Source of the DNA: Dama dama
Lineage: Eukaryota; Chordata; Mammalia; Artiodactyla; Cervidae
Direction: 5' to 3'
Length of the DNA: 64,000 bases
Assembly (NCBI RefSeq): GCF_033118175.1
Contig: NW_026870967.1
Coordinates: 620,001 to 684,000 of the forward strand
Shown: in pieces, positions 12,441 to 25,436 of the stretch
Layout: every line of letters begins with the position of its first letter
Position numbering within the stretch: position 1 is the stretch's first letter
Translations under genes and position numbers: made by a program
Notes under the pieces: generated by a model
The model's input: only the letters and a program-made list of their open reading frames with translations
What the model was told of the DNA's origin: nothing
Database searches by the model: none

Positions 12441-14792
12441 TGTTCTTGCCAGGCACGCACAATGCTCCCAAGCCCGGGAGAAAAGCACTTCGGGGTGTTG
12501 CTCTCTCCGGGCCCTTGCCCCTGAGCCTGGGGGCCAGGCAGTGGGTCCACACTCCCAGACCAAGGCAGAATCACATGCACACGTCTGTTCCTGACCCGTG
12601 CACCGGCAGAGAGCTCGGGGGAGCCAGAGTCTGTCAGGCAGCTGCTGGGCTGGCCGCCTGTGTGGGAAGGGGCAGAGCCGACCTAGGGGCAAGTTGGGCC
12701 TCTTGCTCTCCCTGCTGCCCTGAGGCTGCTGGGCCAAAGACGTCTTGGGCATCCAGCCCCTTACTGGTCCCTTCCCTCTGACGAGGCCCTCTGAGCTCCA
12801 GCACCTTGCAGTGTGGACACAGCCCCTGCCAGCAACCTCCTCTCCAAGGAGGCCTCAACCGAGGCCTAGGCCCAGGGGAAAGGCACCAGCGGGGATGAGC
12901 CAGGGGAGGCGCCCGAGCATGTCTGGACCCAGTCCCCGCAGCCTGCCCCTTGGTGGGGCAGTACACCCGGAGGCCAGGAAGGTCTGGGCAAGGCTGGCCA
13001 GGGGCAGGGGCCCTGCTGGGTCCTGCCCCTGGCCTGTGGGGCCTCTGAGCACAACCGGCCCTCTCCCACTGGAAGACCTCCCCGGCTGCCTCCAAAGGCC
13101 GGTTTGCCAACACTCCCGCCCACTGTTCCCACCAGGCGCGCACAATGCTCCCAAGCCCGGGAGAAAAGCGCTTCGGGGTGGTGCTCCCACCGGGCCCTTG
13201 CCCCTGAGCCTTGGGGCAATGCAGGGGTTCCACACTCCCAGGCCAAGGCAGAACCACATGCACACGTCTGTTCCTGCCCCCTGCACCGGCAGAGAGCTCA
13301 GGGGAGCCAGAGTCTGTCAGGCAGCTGCTGGGCTGGCCGCCTGTGTGGGAAGGGGCAGAGCCGACCTAGGGGCAAGTTGGGCCTCTTGCTCTCCCTGCTG
13401 CCCTGAGGCTGCTGGGCCAAAGAGGTCTTGGGCATCCAGCCCCTTGCTGGTCCCTTCCCTCTGACGAGGCCCTCTGAGCTCCAGCACCTTGCAGTGTGGA
13501 GACAGCCCCTGCCAGCAACCTCCTCTCCAAGGAGGCCTCAACCGAGGCCTAGGCCCAGGGGAAATGCACCAGCGGGGATGAGCCAGGGGAGGCGCCCGAG
13601 CATGTCTGGAACCAGTCCCCACAGCCTGCCCCTTGGTGGGGCAGTACCCCCGGAGGCCAGGAAGGTCTGGGCAAGGCTGGCCAGGGGCAGGGGCCGTGCT
13701 GGGTCTTGCCCCTGGCCTGTGGGGCCTCTGAGCACAACCGGCCCTCTCCCACTGGAAGACCTCCCCGGCTGCCTCCAAAGGCAGGTTTGCAAGCGCTCCC
13801 GCCCACTGATCCCAGCAGGCGCGCACAATGCTCTCAAGCCCGGGAGAAAAGCGCTTCGGGGTGGTGCTCTCACCGGGCCCTTGCCCCTGAGCCTGGGGGC
13901 AATGCAGGGGGAACACACTCCCAGGCCAAGGCAGAACCACATGCCCACGTCTGTTCCTGTCCCCTGCACTGCCATTGAACTTGGGGGAGCCAGAGTCTGT
14001 CAGGCAGCTGCTGGGTTGGCCGCCTGTGTGGGAAGGGGCAGAGCCGCGCTAGGGGCAAGTTGGGCCTCTTGCTCTCCCTGCTGCCCTGAGGCTGCTGGGC
14101 CAAAGATGTCTTGGGCATCCAGCCCCTTACTGGTCCCTTCCCTCTGACGAGGCCCTCTGAGCTCCAGCACCTTGCAGTGTGGACACAGCCCCTGCCAGCA
14201 ACCTCCTCTCCAAGGAGGCCTCAACCGAGGCCTAGGCCCAGGGGAAAGGCACCAGCGGGGATGAGCCAGGGGAGGCGCCCGAGCATGTCTGTACCCAGTC
14301 CCCGCAGCCTGCCCCTTGGGGGGGCAGTACCCCCGGAGGCCAGGAAGGTCTGGGCAAGGCTGCCAGGGGCAGGGACACTGCTGGGTCCTGCCCCTGGCCT
14401 GTGGGGCGTCTGAGCACAACCGGCACTCTCCCGCTGAAAGACCTCCCCATCTGACTCCAAAGGACGGTTTGCAAGCACTCCCACCCGCTGTTCCCGCCAG
14501 GCACGCACAATGCTCCCAAGCCCGGGAGAAAAGCGCTTCGGGCTGGTGCTCTCTCCGGGCCCTTGCCCCTGAGCCTGGGGGCCAGGCAGGGGGAAAACAC
14601 TCCCAGGCCAAGGCAGAACGACATGCACACGTCTGTTCCTGCCCCCTGCACCGGCAGAGAGCTCGGGGGAGCCAGAGTCTGCCAGGCTGCTGCTGGGCTG
14701 GCTGCCTGTGTGGGACGGGGCAGAGCCGACCTAGGGGCAAGTTGGGCCTCTTGCTCTCCCTGCTGCCCTGAGGCTGCTGGGCCAAAGAGGTC

Positions 14793-16340
14793 TTGGGCAT
14801 CCAGCCCCTTGCTGGTCCCTTCCCTCTGACGAGGCCCTCTGAGCTCCAGCACCTTGCAGTGTGGAGACAGCCCCTGCCAGCAACCTCCTCTCCAAGGAGG
14901 CCTAAACCGAGGCCTAGGCCCAGGGGAAAGGCACCAGCAGGGATGAGCCTGGGGAGGCGCCCGGACATGTCTGGACCCAGTCCCCGCAGCCTGCCCCTTG
15001 GTGGGGCAGTACCCCCGGAGGCCAGGAAGGTCTGGGCAAGGCTGGCCAGGGGCTGGGGCCCTGCTGGGTCCTGCCCCTGGACTCTGGGGCCTCTGAGCAC
15101 AACCGACCCTCTCCCACTGGAAGACCTCCCCGGCTGCCTCCAAAGGCCGGTTTGCAACACTCCCGCCCGCTGTTCCCGCCAGGCACGCACAATGCTCCCA
15201 AGCCCGGGAGAAAAGCACTTCGGGGTGTTGCTCTCTCCGGGCCCTTGCCCCTGAGCCTGGGGGCCAGGCAGTGGGTCCACACTCCCAGACCAAGGCAGAA
15301 CCACATGCACACGTCTGTTCCTGACCCCTGCACCGGCAGAGAGCTCGGGGGAGCCAGTGTCTGTCAGGCAGCTGCTGGGCTGGCCGCCTGTGTGGGAAGG
15401 GGCAGAGCCGACCTAGGGGCAAGTTGGGCCTCTTGCTCTCCCTGCTGCCCTGAGGCTGCTGGGCCAAAGAGGTCTTGGGCATCCAGCCCCTTGCTGGTCC
15501 CTTCCCGCTGACGAGGCCCTCTGAGCTCCAGCACCTTGCAGTGTGGACACAGCCCCTGCCAGCAACCTCCTCTCCAAGGAGGCCTCAACCGAGGCCTAGG
15601 CCCAGGGGAAAGGCACCAGCGGGGATGAGCCAGGGGAGGCGCCCGAGCATGTCTGGACCCAGTCCCCGCAGCCTGCCCCTTGGTGGGGCAGTACCCCCGG
15701 AGGCCAGGAAGGTCTGGGCAAGGCTGGCCAGGGGCACGGGCCCTGCTGCGTCCTGACCCTAGCCTGTGGGGCCTCTGAGCACAACCGGCCCTCTCCCACT
15801 GGAAGACCTCCCCGTCTGCCTCCAAAGGCCGGTTTGCAAGCGCTCCCTCCCACTGTTCCCAGCAGGCGTGCACAATGCTCCCAAGCCCGGGAGAAAAGCG
15901 CTTCACGTTGGTGCTCTCTCCGGGCCCTTGCACCTGAGACTGGGGGCAAGGCAGGGTGTCCACACTGCCAGGCCAAGGCAGAACCACATGCACACGTCTG
16001 ATCTGCCCCCTGCACCGACAGAGAGCTCGGCAGAGCCAGAGTCTGTCAGGCAGCTGCTGGGCTGGCCGCCTGTGTGGGAAGGGGCAGAGCCGACCTAGGG
16101 GCAAGTTGGGCCTCTTGTTCTCCCTGCTGCCCTGAGGCTGCTGGGTCAAAGAGGTCTTGGGCATCCAGCCCCTTGCTGGTCCCTTCCCTCTGACGAGGCC
16201 CTCTGAGCTCCAGCACCTTGCAGTGTGGAGACAGCCCCTGCCAGCAACCTCCTCTGCAACGAGGCCTCAACCGAGGCCTAGGCCCAGGGGAAAGGCACCA
16301 GCGGGGATGAGCCTGGGGAGGCGCCCGGGCATGTCTGGAC
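14793..16340 (+). repeat. Higher-order block, copy 1 of a 5-unit-spaced pair
   Basis: This stretch matches 18205-19752 at an offset of 3412 bp. Shared rare variants in order are AGGCCTAAACCGAGG, CCCCTGGACTCTGGGG, AACCGACCCTC, TTTGCAACACTCCC, the GGGGCACGGGCCCTGCTGCG segment, CCCTAGCCTG and TGCAACGAGGCC. The later half is also shared with the units at 4202 and 4884. Confidence 0.75.
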
Positions 16341-18204
16341 CCAGTCCACACAGCCTGCCCCTTGGCGGGGCAGTACCTCCGGAGGCCAGGAAGGTCTGGG
16401 AAAGGCTGGCCAGGGGCAGGGGACCTGCTGGGTCCTGCCCCTGGCCTGTGGGGCCTCTGAGCACATCCGGCCCTCTCCCGCTGGAAGACCTCCCCGGCTG
16501 CCTCCAAAGGCCGGTTTGCCAACACTCACGCCCACTGTTCCCACCAGGTGCTCACAATGCTCCCAAGCCCGGGAGAAAAGCGCTTCGGGGTGGTGCTCTC
16601 ACCGGGCCCTTGCCCCTGAGCCTGGGGGCAATGCAGGGGGAACACACTCCCAGGCCAAGGCAGAACCACATGCACACGTCTGTTCCTGCCCCCTGCACCG
16701 GCAGAGAGCTCAGGGGAGCCAGAGTCTGTCAGGCAGCTGCTGGGCTGGCCGCCTGTGTGGGAAGGGGCAGAGCCGACCTAGGGGCAAGTTGGGCCTCTTG
16801 CTCTCCCTGCTGCCCTGAGGCTGCTGGGCCAAAGAGGTCTTGGGCATCCAGCCCCTTGCTGGTCCCATCCCTCTGACGAGACCCTCTGAGCTCCAGCACC
16901 TTGCAGTGTGGAGACAGCCCCTGCCAGCAACCTCCTCTCCAAGGAGGCCTCAACCGAGGCCTAGGCCCAGGGGAAAGGCACCAGCGGGGATGAGCCTGGG
17001 GAGGCGCCCGGGCATGTCTGGACCCAGTCCCCGCAGCCTGCCCCTTGGTGGGGCAGTACCCCCGGAGGCCAGGAAGGTCTGGGCAAGGCTGGCCAGGGGC
17101 AGGCGCCCTGCTGGGTCCTGCCCATGGCCTCTGGGGCCTCTGAGCACAACCGGCCCTCTCCCACTGGAAGACCTCCCCGGCTGCCTCCAAAGGCCGGTTT
17201 GCAACACTCCCGCCCGCTGTTCTTGCCAGGCACGCACAATGCTCCCAAGCCCGGGAGAAAAGCACTTCGGGGTGTTGCTCTCTCCGGGCCCTTGCCCCTG
17301 AGCCTGGGGGCCAGGCAGTGGGTCCACACTGCCAGACCAAGGCAGAACCACATGCCCACATCTGTTCCTGTCCCCTGCACCGGCAGAGAGCTTGGGGGAG
17401 CCAGAGTCTGTCAGGCAGCTGCTGGGTTGGCCGCCTGTGTGGGAAGGGGCAGAGCCGCGCTTGGGGCAAGTTGGGCCTCTTGCTCTCCCTGCTGCCCTGA
17501 GGCTGCTGGGCCCAAGTCGTCTTGGGCATCCAGCCCCTTACTGGTCCCTTCCCTCTGACGAGGCACTCTGAGCTCCAGCACCTTGCAGTGTGGAGACAGC
17601 CCCTGCCAGCAACCTCCTCTCCAAGGAGGCCTCAACCGAGGCCTAGGCCCAGGGGAAATGCACCAGCGGGGATGAGCCAGGGGAGGCGCCCGAGCATGTC
17701 TGGACCCAGTCCCCGCAGCCTGCCCCTTGGTGGGGCAGTACCCCCGGAGGCCAGGAAGGTCTGGGCAAGGCAGGCCAGGGGCTGGGGCCCTGCTGGGTCC
17801 TGCCCCTGGCCTGTGGGGCCTCTGAGCACAACCGGCCCTCTCCCACTGGAAGACCTCCCCGGCTGCCTCCAAAGGCCTGTTTGCAAGCACTCCCGCCCAC
17901 TGTTCCCACCAAGCACGCAAAATGCTCCCAAGCCCGGGAGAAAAGCGCTTCGGGGTGGTGCTCTCTCCGGGCCCTTGCCCCTGAGCCTGGGGGCCAGGCA
18001 GGGGGAATACACTCCCAGGCCAAGGCAGAACGACATGCACACGTCTGTTCCTGCCCCCTACACCGGCAGAGAGCTCGGGGGAGCCAGAGACTGCCAGGCT
18101 GCTGCTGGGCTGGCTGCCTGTGTGGGACGGGGCAGAGCCAACCTAGGGGCAAGTTGGGCCTCTTGCTCTCCCTGCTGCCCTGAGGCTGCTGGGTCAAAGA
18201 GGAC

Positions 18205-19752
18205 TTGGGCATCCAGCCCTTTGCTGGTCCCTTCCCTCTGACGAGGCCCTCTGAGCTCCAGCACCTTGCAGTGTGGAGACAGCCCCTGCCAGCAACCTCC
18301 TCTCCAAGGAGGCCTAAACCGAGGCCTAGGCCCAGGGGAAAGGCACCAGCGGGGATGAGCCTGGGGAGGCGCCCGGGCATGTCTGGACCCAGTCCCCGCA
18401 GCCTGCCCCTTGGTGGGGCAGTACCCCCGGAGGCCAGGAAGGTCTGGGCAAGGCTGGCCAGGGGCTGGGGCCCTGCTGGGTCCTGCCCCTGGACTCTGGG
18501 GCCTCTGAGCACAACCGACCCTCTCCCACTGGAAGACCTCCCCGGCTGCCTCCAAAGGCCGGTTTGCAACACTCCCGCCCGCTGTTCCCGCCAGGCACGC
18601 ACAATGATCCCAAGCCCGGGAGAAAAGCACTTCGGGGTGTTGCTCTCTCCGGGCCCTTGCCCCTGAGCCTGGGGGCCAGGCAGTGGGTCCACACTACCAG
18701 ACCAAGGCAGAACCACATGCACACGTCTGTTCCTGCCCCCTGCACCGGCAGAGAGCTCGGGGGAGCCAGAGTCTGTCAGGCAGCTGCTGGGCTGGCCGCC
18801 TGTGTGGGAAGGGGCAGAGCCGACCTAGGGGCAAGTTGGGCCTCTTGCTCTCCCTGCTGCCCTGAGGCTGCTGGGCCAAAGAGGTCTTGGGCATCCAGCC
18901 GCTTGCTGGTCCCTTCCCTCTGACGAGGCCCTCTGAGCTCCAGCACCTTGCAGTGTTGAGACAGCCCCTGCCAGCAACCTCCTCTCCAAGGAGGCCTAAA
19001 CCGAGGCCTAGGCCCAGGGGAAAGGCACCAGCGGGGATGAGCCAGGGGAGGCGCCCGAGCATGTCTGGACCCAGTCCCCGCAGCCTGCCCCTTGGTGGGG
19101 CAGTACCCCCGGAGGCCAGGAAGGTCTGGGCAAGGCTGGCCAGGGGCACGGGCCCTGCTGCGTCCTGACCCTAGCCTGTGGGGCCTCTGAGCACAACCGG
19201 CCCTCTCCCACTGGAAGACCTCCCCGTCTGCCTCCAAAGGCCGGTTTGCAAGCGCTCCCTCCCACTGTTCCCAGCAGGCGTGCACAATGCTCCCAAGCCC
19301 GGGAGAAAAGCGCTTCAGGGTGGTGCTCTCTCCGGGCCCTTGCCCCTGAGCCTGGGGGCAAGGCAGGGTGTCCACACTGCCAGGCCAAGGCAGAACCACA
19401 TGCACACGTCTGATCTGCCCCCTGCACCGACAGAGAGCTCGGCAGAGCCAGAGTCTGTCAGGCAGCTGCTGGGCTGGCCGCCTGTGTGGGAAGGGGCAGA
19501 GCCGACCTAGGGGCAAGTTGGGCCTCTTGCTCTCCCTGCTGCCCTGAGGCTGCTGGGTCAAAGAGGTCTTGGGCATCCAGCCCCTTGCTGGTCCCTTCCC
19601 TCTGACGAGGCCCTCTGAGCTCCAGCACCTTGCAGTGTGGAGACAGCCCCTGCCAGCAACCTCCTGTGCAACGAGGCCTCAACCGAGGCCTAGGCCCAGG
19701 GGAAAGGCACCAGCGGGGATGAGCCTGGGGAGGCGCCCAGGCATGTCTGGAC
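18205..19752 (+). repeat. Higher-order block, copy 2 of a 5-unit-spaced pair
   Basis: This is the partner of 14793-16340 and carries all of its diagnostic variants. Only scattered substitutions separate the two copies, for example CTCTGCAACG against CTGTGCAACG near the distal end. That implies a fairly recent exchange. Confidence 0.73.
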
Positions 19753-22700
19753 CCAGTCCCCGCAGCCTGCCCCTTGGTGGGGCTGTACCCCCGGAGGCAG
19801 GAAGGTCTGGGCATGGCTGGCCAGGGGCAGGGTCCCTGCTGGGTCCTGCCCCTGGCCTGTGGGGCCTCTGAGCACAACCGGCCCTCTCCCACTGGAAGAC
19901 CTCCCCGGCTGCCTCCAGAGGCCGGTTTGCAAGCACTCCCGCCCACTGTTCCCACCAGGCGCGCACAATGCTCACAAGCCCGGGAGAAAAGCGCTTCGGG
20001 GTGGTGCTCTCTCCGGGCCCTTGCCCCTGAGCCTGGGGGCAAGGCAGGGGGAACACACTCCCAGGCCAAGGCAGAACCACATGCACACGTCTATTCCTGC
20101 CCCCTGCACCGGCAGAGAGCTCAGGGGAGCCAGAGTCTGTCAGGCAGCTGCTGGGCTGGCCGCCTGTGTGGGAAGGGGCAGAGCCGACCTAGGGGCAAGT
20201 TGGGCCTCTTGCTCTCCCTGATGCCCTGAGGTTGCTGGGCCAAAGAGGTCTTGGGCATCCAGCCCCTTGCCGGTCCCTTCCCTCTGACGAGGCCCTCTGA
20301 GCTCCAGCACCTTGCAGTGTGGAGACAGCCCCTGCCAGCAACCTCCTCTCCAAGGAGGCCTCAACCGAGTCCTAAGCCCAGGGGAAAGGCACCAGCGGGG
20401 ATGAGACTGGGGAGGCGCCCGGGCATGTCTGGACCCAGTCCCCGCAGCCTGCCCCTTGGTGGGGCTGTAACCCCGGAGGCAGGAAGGTCTGGGCAAGGCA
20501 GGCCAGGGGCTGGGGCCCTGCTGGGTCCTGCCCCTGGCCTGTGGGGCCTCTGAGCACAACCGGCCCTCTCCCACTGGAAGACCTCCCCGGCTGCCTCCAA
20601 AGGCCGGTTTGCAAGCACTCCCGCCCACTGTCCCACCAAGCACGCAAAATGCTCCCAAGCCCGGGAGAAAAGCGCTTCGGGGTGGTGCCCTCTCCGGGCC
20701 CTTGCCCCTGAGCCTGGGGGCCAGGAATGGGGTCCACACTCCCAGGCCAAGGCAGAACCACATGCACACGTCTGTTCCTGACCCCTGCACCGGCAGAGAG
20801 CTCGGGGGAGCCAGAATCTGCCAGGCAGCTGCTGGGCTGGCGGCCTGTGGGGGAAGGGGCAGAGCCGACCTAGGGGCAAGTTGGGCCTCTTGCTCTCCCT
20901 GCTGCCCTGAGGCTGCTGGGCCAAAGAGGTCTTGGGCATCCAGCCCCTTTCTGGTCCCTTCCCTCTGACGAGGCCCTCTGAGCTCCAGCACCTTGCAGTG
21001 TGGAGACAGCCCCTGCCAGCAACCTCCTCTCCAAGGAGGCCTCAACCGAGGCTTAGGCCTAGGGGAAAGGCACCAGCGGGGATGAGCCTGGGGAGGCGCC
21101 CGGCCATGTCTGGACCCAGTCCCCCCAACCTGCCCCTTGGTGGGGCAGTACCCCCGGAGGCCAGGAAGGTCTGGGCAAGGCTGCCAGGGGCAGGGACACT
21201 GCTGGGTCCTGCCCCTGGCCTGTGGGGCGTCTGAGCACAACCGGCACTCTCCCGCTGGAAGACCTCCCCGTCTGCCTCCAAAGGACGTTTGCAAGCACTC
21301 CCCCCGCTGTTCCCACCAGGCACGCACAATGCTCCCAAGCCCGGGAGAAAAGCGCTTCAGGCTGGTGCTCTCTCCGGGCCCTTGCCCCTGAGCCTGGGGG
21401 CCAGGCAGGGGGAACACACTCCCAGGCCAAGGCAGAACGACATGCACACGTCTGTTCCTGCCCCCTACACCGGCAGAGAGCTCGGGGGAGCCAGAGTCTG
21501 TCAGGCAGCTGCTGGGTTGGCCGCCTGTGTGGGAAGGGGCAGAGCCGCCCTAGGGGCAAGTTGGGCCTCTTGCTCTCCCTGCTGCCCTGAGGCTGCTGGG
21601 CCAAAGAGGTCTTGGGCATCCAGCCCCTTACTGGTCCCTTCCCTCTGACGAGGCCCTCTGAGCTCCAGCACCTTGCAGTGTGGAGACAGCCCCTGCCAGC
21701 AACCTCCTCTCCAAGGAGGCCTCAACCGAGGCCTAGGCCCAGGGGAAAGGCACCAGCGGGGATGAGCCAGGGGAGGCGCCCGAGCATGTCTGGACCCAGT
21801 CCCCGCAGCCTGCCCCTTGGTGGGGCAGTACACCCGGAGGCCAGGAAGGTCTGGGCAAGGCTGGCCAGGGGCAAGGGCCCTGCTGGGTCCTGCCCCTGGC
21901 CTGTGGGGCCTCTGAGCACAACCGGCCCTCTCCCACTGGAATACCTCCCCGGCTGCCTCCAAAGGCCGGTTTGCAAGCGCTCCCGCCCACTGTTACAAGC
22001 AGGCGCGCACAATGCTCCCAAGCCCGGGAGAAAAGCACTTCGGGGTGGTGCTCTCACCGGGCCCTGGCCCCTGATCCTGGGGGCAATGCAGGGTGAACAC
22101 ACTCCCAGGCCAAGGCAGAACCACATGCACACGTCTGTTCCTGCCCCTTGCACTGGCAGAGAGCTCAGGGGAGCCAGAGTCTGTCAGGCAGCTGCTGGGC
22201 TGGCCTCCTGTGTGGGAAGGGGCAGAGCCGACCTAGGGGCAAGTTGGGCCTCTTGCTCTCCCTGCTGCCCTGAGGCTGCTGGGCCAAAGAGGTCTTGGGC
22301 ATCCAGCCCCTTGCTGGTCCCTTCCCTCTGACGAGGCCCTCTGAGCTCCAGCACCTTGCAGTGTGGAGACAGCCCCTGCCAGCAACCTCCTCTCCAAGGA
22401 GGCCTCAACCGAGGCCTAGGCCCAGGGGAAAGGCACCAGCGGGGATGAGACTGGGGAGGCACCCGGGCATGTCTGGACCCAGTCCCCGCAGCCTTCCCCT
22501 TGGTGGGGCTGTAACCCCGGAGGCAGGAAGGTCTGGGCAAGGCTGGCCAGGGGCAGGGGCCCTGCTGGGTCCTGCCCCTGGCCTGTGGGGCCTCTGAGCA
22601 CAACCGGCCCTCTCCCACTGGAAGACTTCCCCGGCTGCCTCCAAAGGCCGGTTTGCAAGCTCTCCCGCACACTGTTCCCACCAAGCACGCAAAATGCTCC

Positions 22701-23301
22701 CAAGCCCGGGAGAAAAGCGCTTCGGGGTGGTGCTCTCTCCGGGCCCTTGCCCCTGAGCCTGGGGCCAGGCATGGGGAACACACTCCCAGGCCAAGGCAGA
22801 ACGACATGCACACGTCTGTTCCTGCCCCCTACACCGGCAGAGAGCTCGGGGGAGCCAGAGACTGCCAGGCTGCTGCTGGGCTGGCTGCCTGTGTGGGACG
22901 GGGCAGAGCCGACCTAGGGGCAAGTTGGGCCTCTTGCTCTCCCTGCTGCCCTGAGGCTGCTGGGCCAAAGAGGTCTTGGGCATCCAGCCCCTTGCTGCTC
23001 CCTTCCCTCTGACGAGGCCCTCTGAGCTCCAGCACCTTGCAGTGTGGAGACAGCCCCTGCCAGCAACCTCCTCTCCAAGGAGGCCTAAACCGAGGCCTAG
23101 GCCCAGGGGAAAGGCACCAGCGGGGATGAGCCTGGGGAGGCGCCCGGGCATGTCTGGACCCAGTCCCCGCAGCCTGCCCCTTGGTGGGGCAGTACCTCCG
23201 GAGGCCAGGAAGGGCTGGGAAAGGCTGGCCAGGGGCAGGGGACCTGCTGGGTCCTGCCCCTGGCCTGTGGGGCCTCTGAGCACATCCGGCCCTCTCCCAC
23301 T

Positions 23302-23430
23302 GGAAGACCTCCCCGGCTGCCTCCAAAGGCCGGTTTGCCAACACTCACGCCCACTGTTCCCACCAGGCGCTCACAATGCTCCCAAGCCCGGGAGAAAAGC
23401 GCTTCGGGGTGGTGCTCTCACCGGGCCCTT
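23302..23430 (+). repeat. Example of the 129-bp module heading a unit
   Basis: This copy is typical of the module. It opens GGAAGACCTCCCCGGCTGCC, passes through CGCCCACTGTTCCCACCAGG and CACAATGCTCCCAAG, contains CCCGGG and the 8-bp palindrome AAGCGCTT, and closes at CCGGGCCCTT just before GCCCCTGAGCC of the spacer. The consensus contains no TAA, TAG or TGA on either strand. CpG is dense: hand counts give 9 in the copy at 109-237 and 8 in the copy at 28824-28952, about 6 to 7 per 100 bp. CCCGGG recurs once in most modules. The same 129-bp sequence is the entire period of the arrays at 28054 and 51984. Confidence 0.93.
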
Positions 23431-23984
23431 GCCCCTGAGCCTGGGGGCAATGCAGGGGGAACACACTCCCAGGCCAAGGCAGAACCACATGCACACGTCT
23501 GTTCCTGCCCCCTGCACCGGCAGAGAGCTCAGGGGAGCCAGAGTCTGTCAGGCAGCTGCTGGGCTGGCCGCCTGTGTGGGAAGGGGCAGAGCCGACCTAG
23601 GGGCAAGTTGGGCCTCTTGCTCTCCCTGCTGCCCTGAGGCTGCTGGGCCAAAGAGGTCTTGGGCATCCAGCCCCTTGCTGGTCCCTTCCCTCTGACGAGG
23701 CCCTCTGAGCTCCAGCACCTTGCAGTGTGGAGACAGCCCCTGCCAGCAACCTCCTCTCCAAGGAGGCCTCAACCGAGGCCTAGGCCCAGGGGAAAGGCAC
23801 CAGCGGGGATGAGCCTGGGGAGGCGCCCGGGCATGTCTGGACCCAGTCCCCGCAGCCTGCCCCTTGGTGGGGCAGTACCCCCGGAGGCCAGGAAGGTCTG
23901 GGCAAGGCTGGCCAGGGGCAGGCGCCCTGCTGGGTCCTGCCCATGGCCTCTGGGGCCTCTGAGCACAACCGGCCCTCTCCCACT
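23431..23984 (+). repeat. Example of the ~553-bp spacer of a unit
   Basis: The spacer runs from GCCCCTGAGCCTGGGGGC to CCTCTCCCACT, where the next module begins. Recognisable segments in order are the CACATGCACACGTCTGTTCC stretch, the GACCTAGGGGCAAGTTGGGC stretch, GTCTTGGGCATCCAGCCCC, a composite palindromic segment, GCGGGGATGAG, and ACCCCCGGAGGCCAGGAAGG. CpG is sparse: the spacer at 238-790 holds 14 by hand count in 553 bp, about 2.5 per 100 bp, in contrast to the module. No RNA-gene, transposon or known regulatory signature was recognised. In this copy the distal inverted repeat is degraded by substitutions. Confidence 0.9.
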
Positions 23985-24239
23985 GGAAGACCTCCCCGGC
24001 TGCCTCCAAAGGCCGGTTTGCAACACTCCCGCCCGCTGTTCTTGCCAGGCACGCACAATGCTCCCAAGCCCGGGAAAAAAGCGCTTCGGGGTGGTGCTCT
24101 CTCCGGGCCCTTGCCCCTGAGCCTGGGGGCAAGGCAGGGGGAACACACTCCCAGTCCAAGGCAGAACCACATGCCCAAGTCTGTTCCTGTCCCCTGCACC
24201 GGCAGAGAGCTTGAGGGAGCCAGAGTCTGTCAGGCAGCT

Positions 24240-25436
24240 GCTGGGCTGGCCGCCTGTGTGGGAAGGGGCAGAGCCGACCTAGGGGCAAGTTGGGCCTCTT
24301 GCTCTCCCTGCTGCCCTGAGGCTGCTGGGCCAAAGAGGTCTTGGGCATCCAGCCCCTTGCTGGTCCCTTCCCTCTGACGAGGCCCTCTGAGCTCCAGCAC
24401 CTTGCAGTGTGGAGACAGCCCCTGCCAGCAACCTCCTCTCCAAGGAGTCCTCAACCGAGGCCTAAGCCCAGGGGAAAGGCACCAGCGGGGATGAGACTGG
24501 GGAGGCGCCCGGGCATGTCTGGACCCAGTCCCCGCAGCCTGCCCCTTGGTGGGGCTGTAACCCCGGAGGAGGAAGGTCTGGGCAAGGCAGGCCAGGGGCT
24601 GGGGCCCTGCTGGGTCCTGCCCCTGGCCTCTGGGGCCTCTGAGCACAACCGGCCCTCTCCCACTGGAAGACCTCCCCGGCTGCCTCCAAAGGCCGGTTTG
24701 CAAGCACTCCCGCCCACTGTTCCCACCAAGCACGCAAAATGCTCCCAAGCCCGGGAGAAAAGCGCTTCGGGGTGGTGCTCTCTCCGGGCCCTTGCCCCTG
24801 AGCCTGGGGGCCAGGCATGGGGTCCACACTCCCAGGCCAAGGCAGAACCACATGCACACGTCTGTTCCTGACCCCTGCACCGGCAGAGAGCTCGGGGGAG
24901 CCAGAATCTGCCAGGCAGCTGCTGGGCTGGCGGCCTGTGTGGGAAGGGGCAGAGCCGACCTAGGGGCAAGTTGGGCCTCTTGCTCTCCCTGCTGCCCTGA
25001 GGCTGCTGGGCCAAAGACGTCTTGGGCATCCAGCCCCTTTCTGGTCCCTTCCCTCTGACGAGGCCCTCTGAGCTCCAGCACCTTGCAGTGTGGAGACAGC
25101 CCCTGCCAGCAACCTGCTCTCCAAGGGGGCCTCAACCGAGGCCTAGGCCTAGGGGAAAGGCACCAGCGGGGATGAGCCTGGGGAGGCGCCCGGCCATGTC
25201 TGGACCCAGTCCCCCCAACCTGCCCCTTGGTGGGGCAGTACCCCCGGAGGCCAGGAAGGTCTGGGCAAGGCTGCCAGGGGCAGGGACACTGCTGGGTCCT
25301 GCCCCTGGCCTGTGGTGCGTCTGAGCACAACCGGCACTCTCCCGCTGGAAGCCCTCCCCGTCTGCCTCCAAAGGACTTTTGCAAGCACTCCCACCCGCTG
25401 TTCCCACCAGGCACGGACAATGCTCCCAAGCCCGGT
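24240..25436 (+). repeat. Higher-order block, copy 1 of a 4-unit-spaced pair
   Basis: This stretch matches 26947-28143 at an offset of 2707 bp. Shared markers are ACCCCGGAGGAGGAAGG, GGCAAGGCAGGCCAGG, CACCAAGCACGCAAAATGC, GGCGGCCTGTG, CCCCAACCTG, TGTGGTGCGTCTGAGC, GGAAGCCCTCC and CAGGCACGGACAATG. Related, more diverged copies lie near 7287-8300 and 20251-21350. The copy ends exactly where a 21-bp deletion removes the end of the following module. Confidence 0.75.

Noticed and set aside
10807..12552. A 581-codon minus-strand frame across three 682-bp units, and many 200-440-codon frames elsewhere
   Set aside because: 682 is not divisible by three, so each following unit is read in a different frame. 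The product is a Pro/Gly/Arg-rich chimera with no conserved domain and no conservation of frame between equivalent units.
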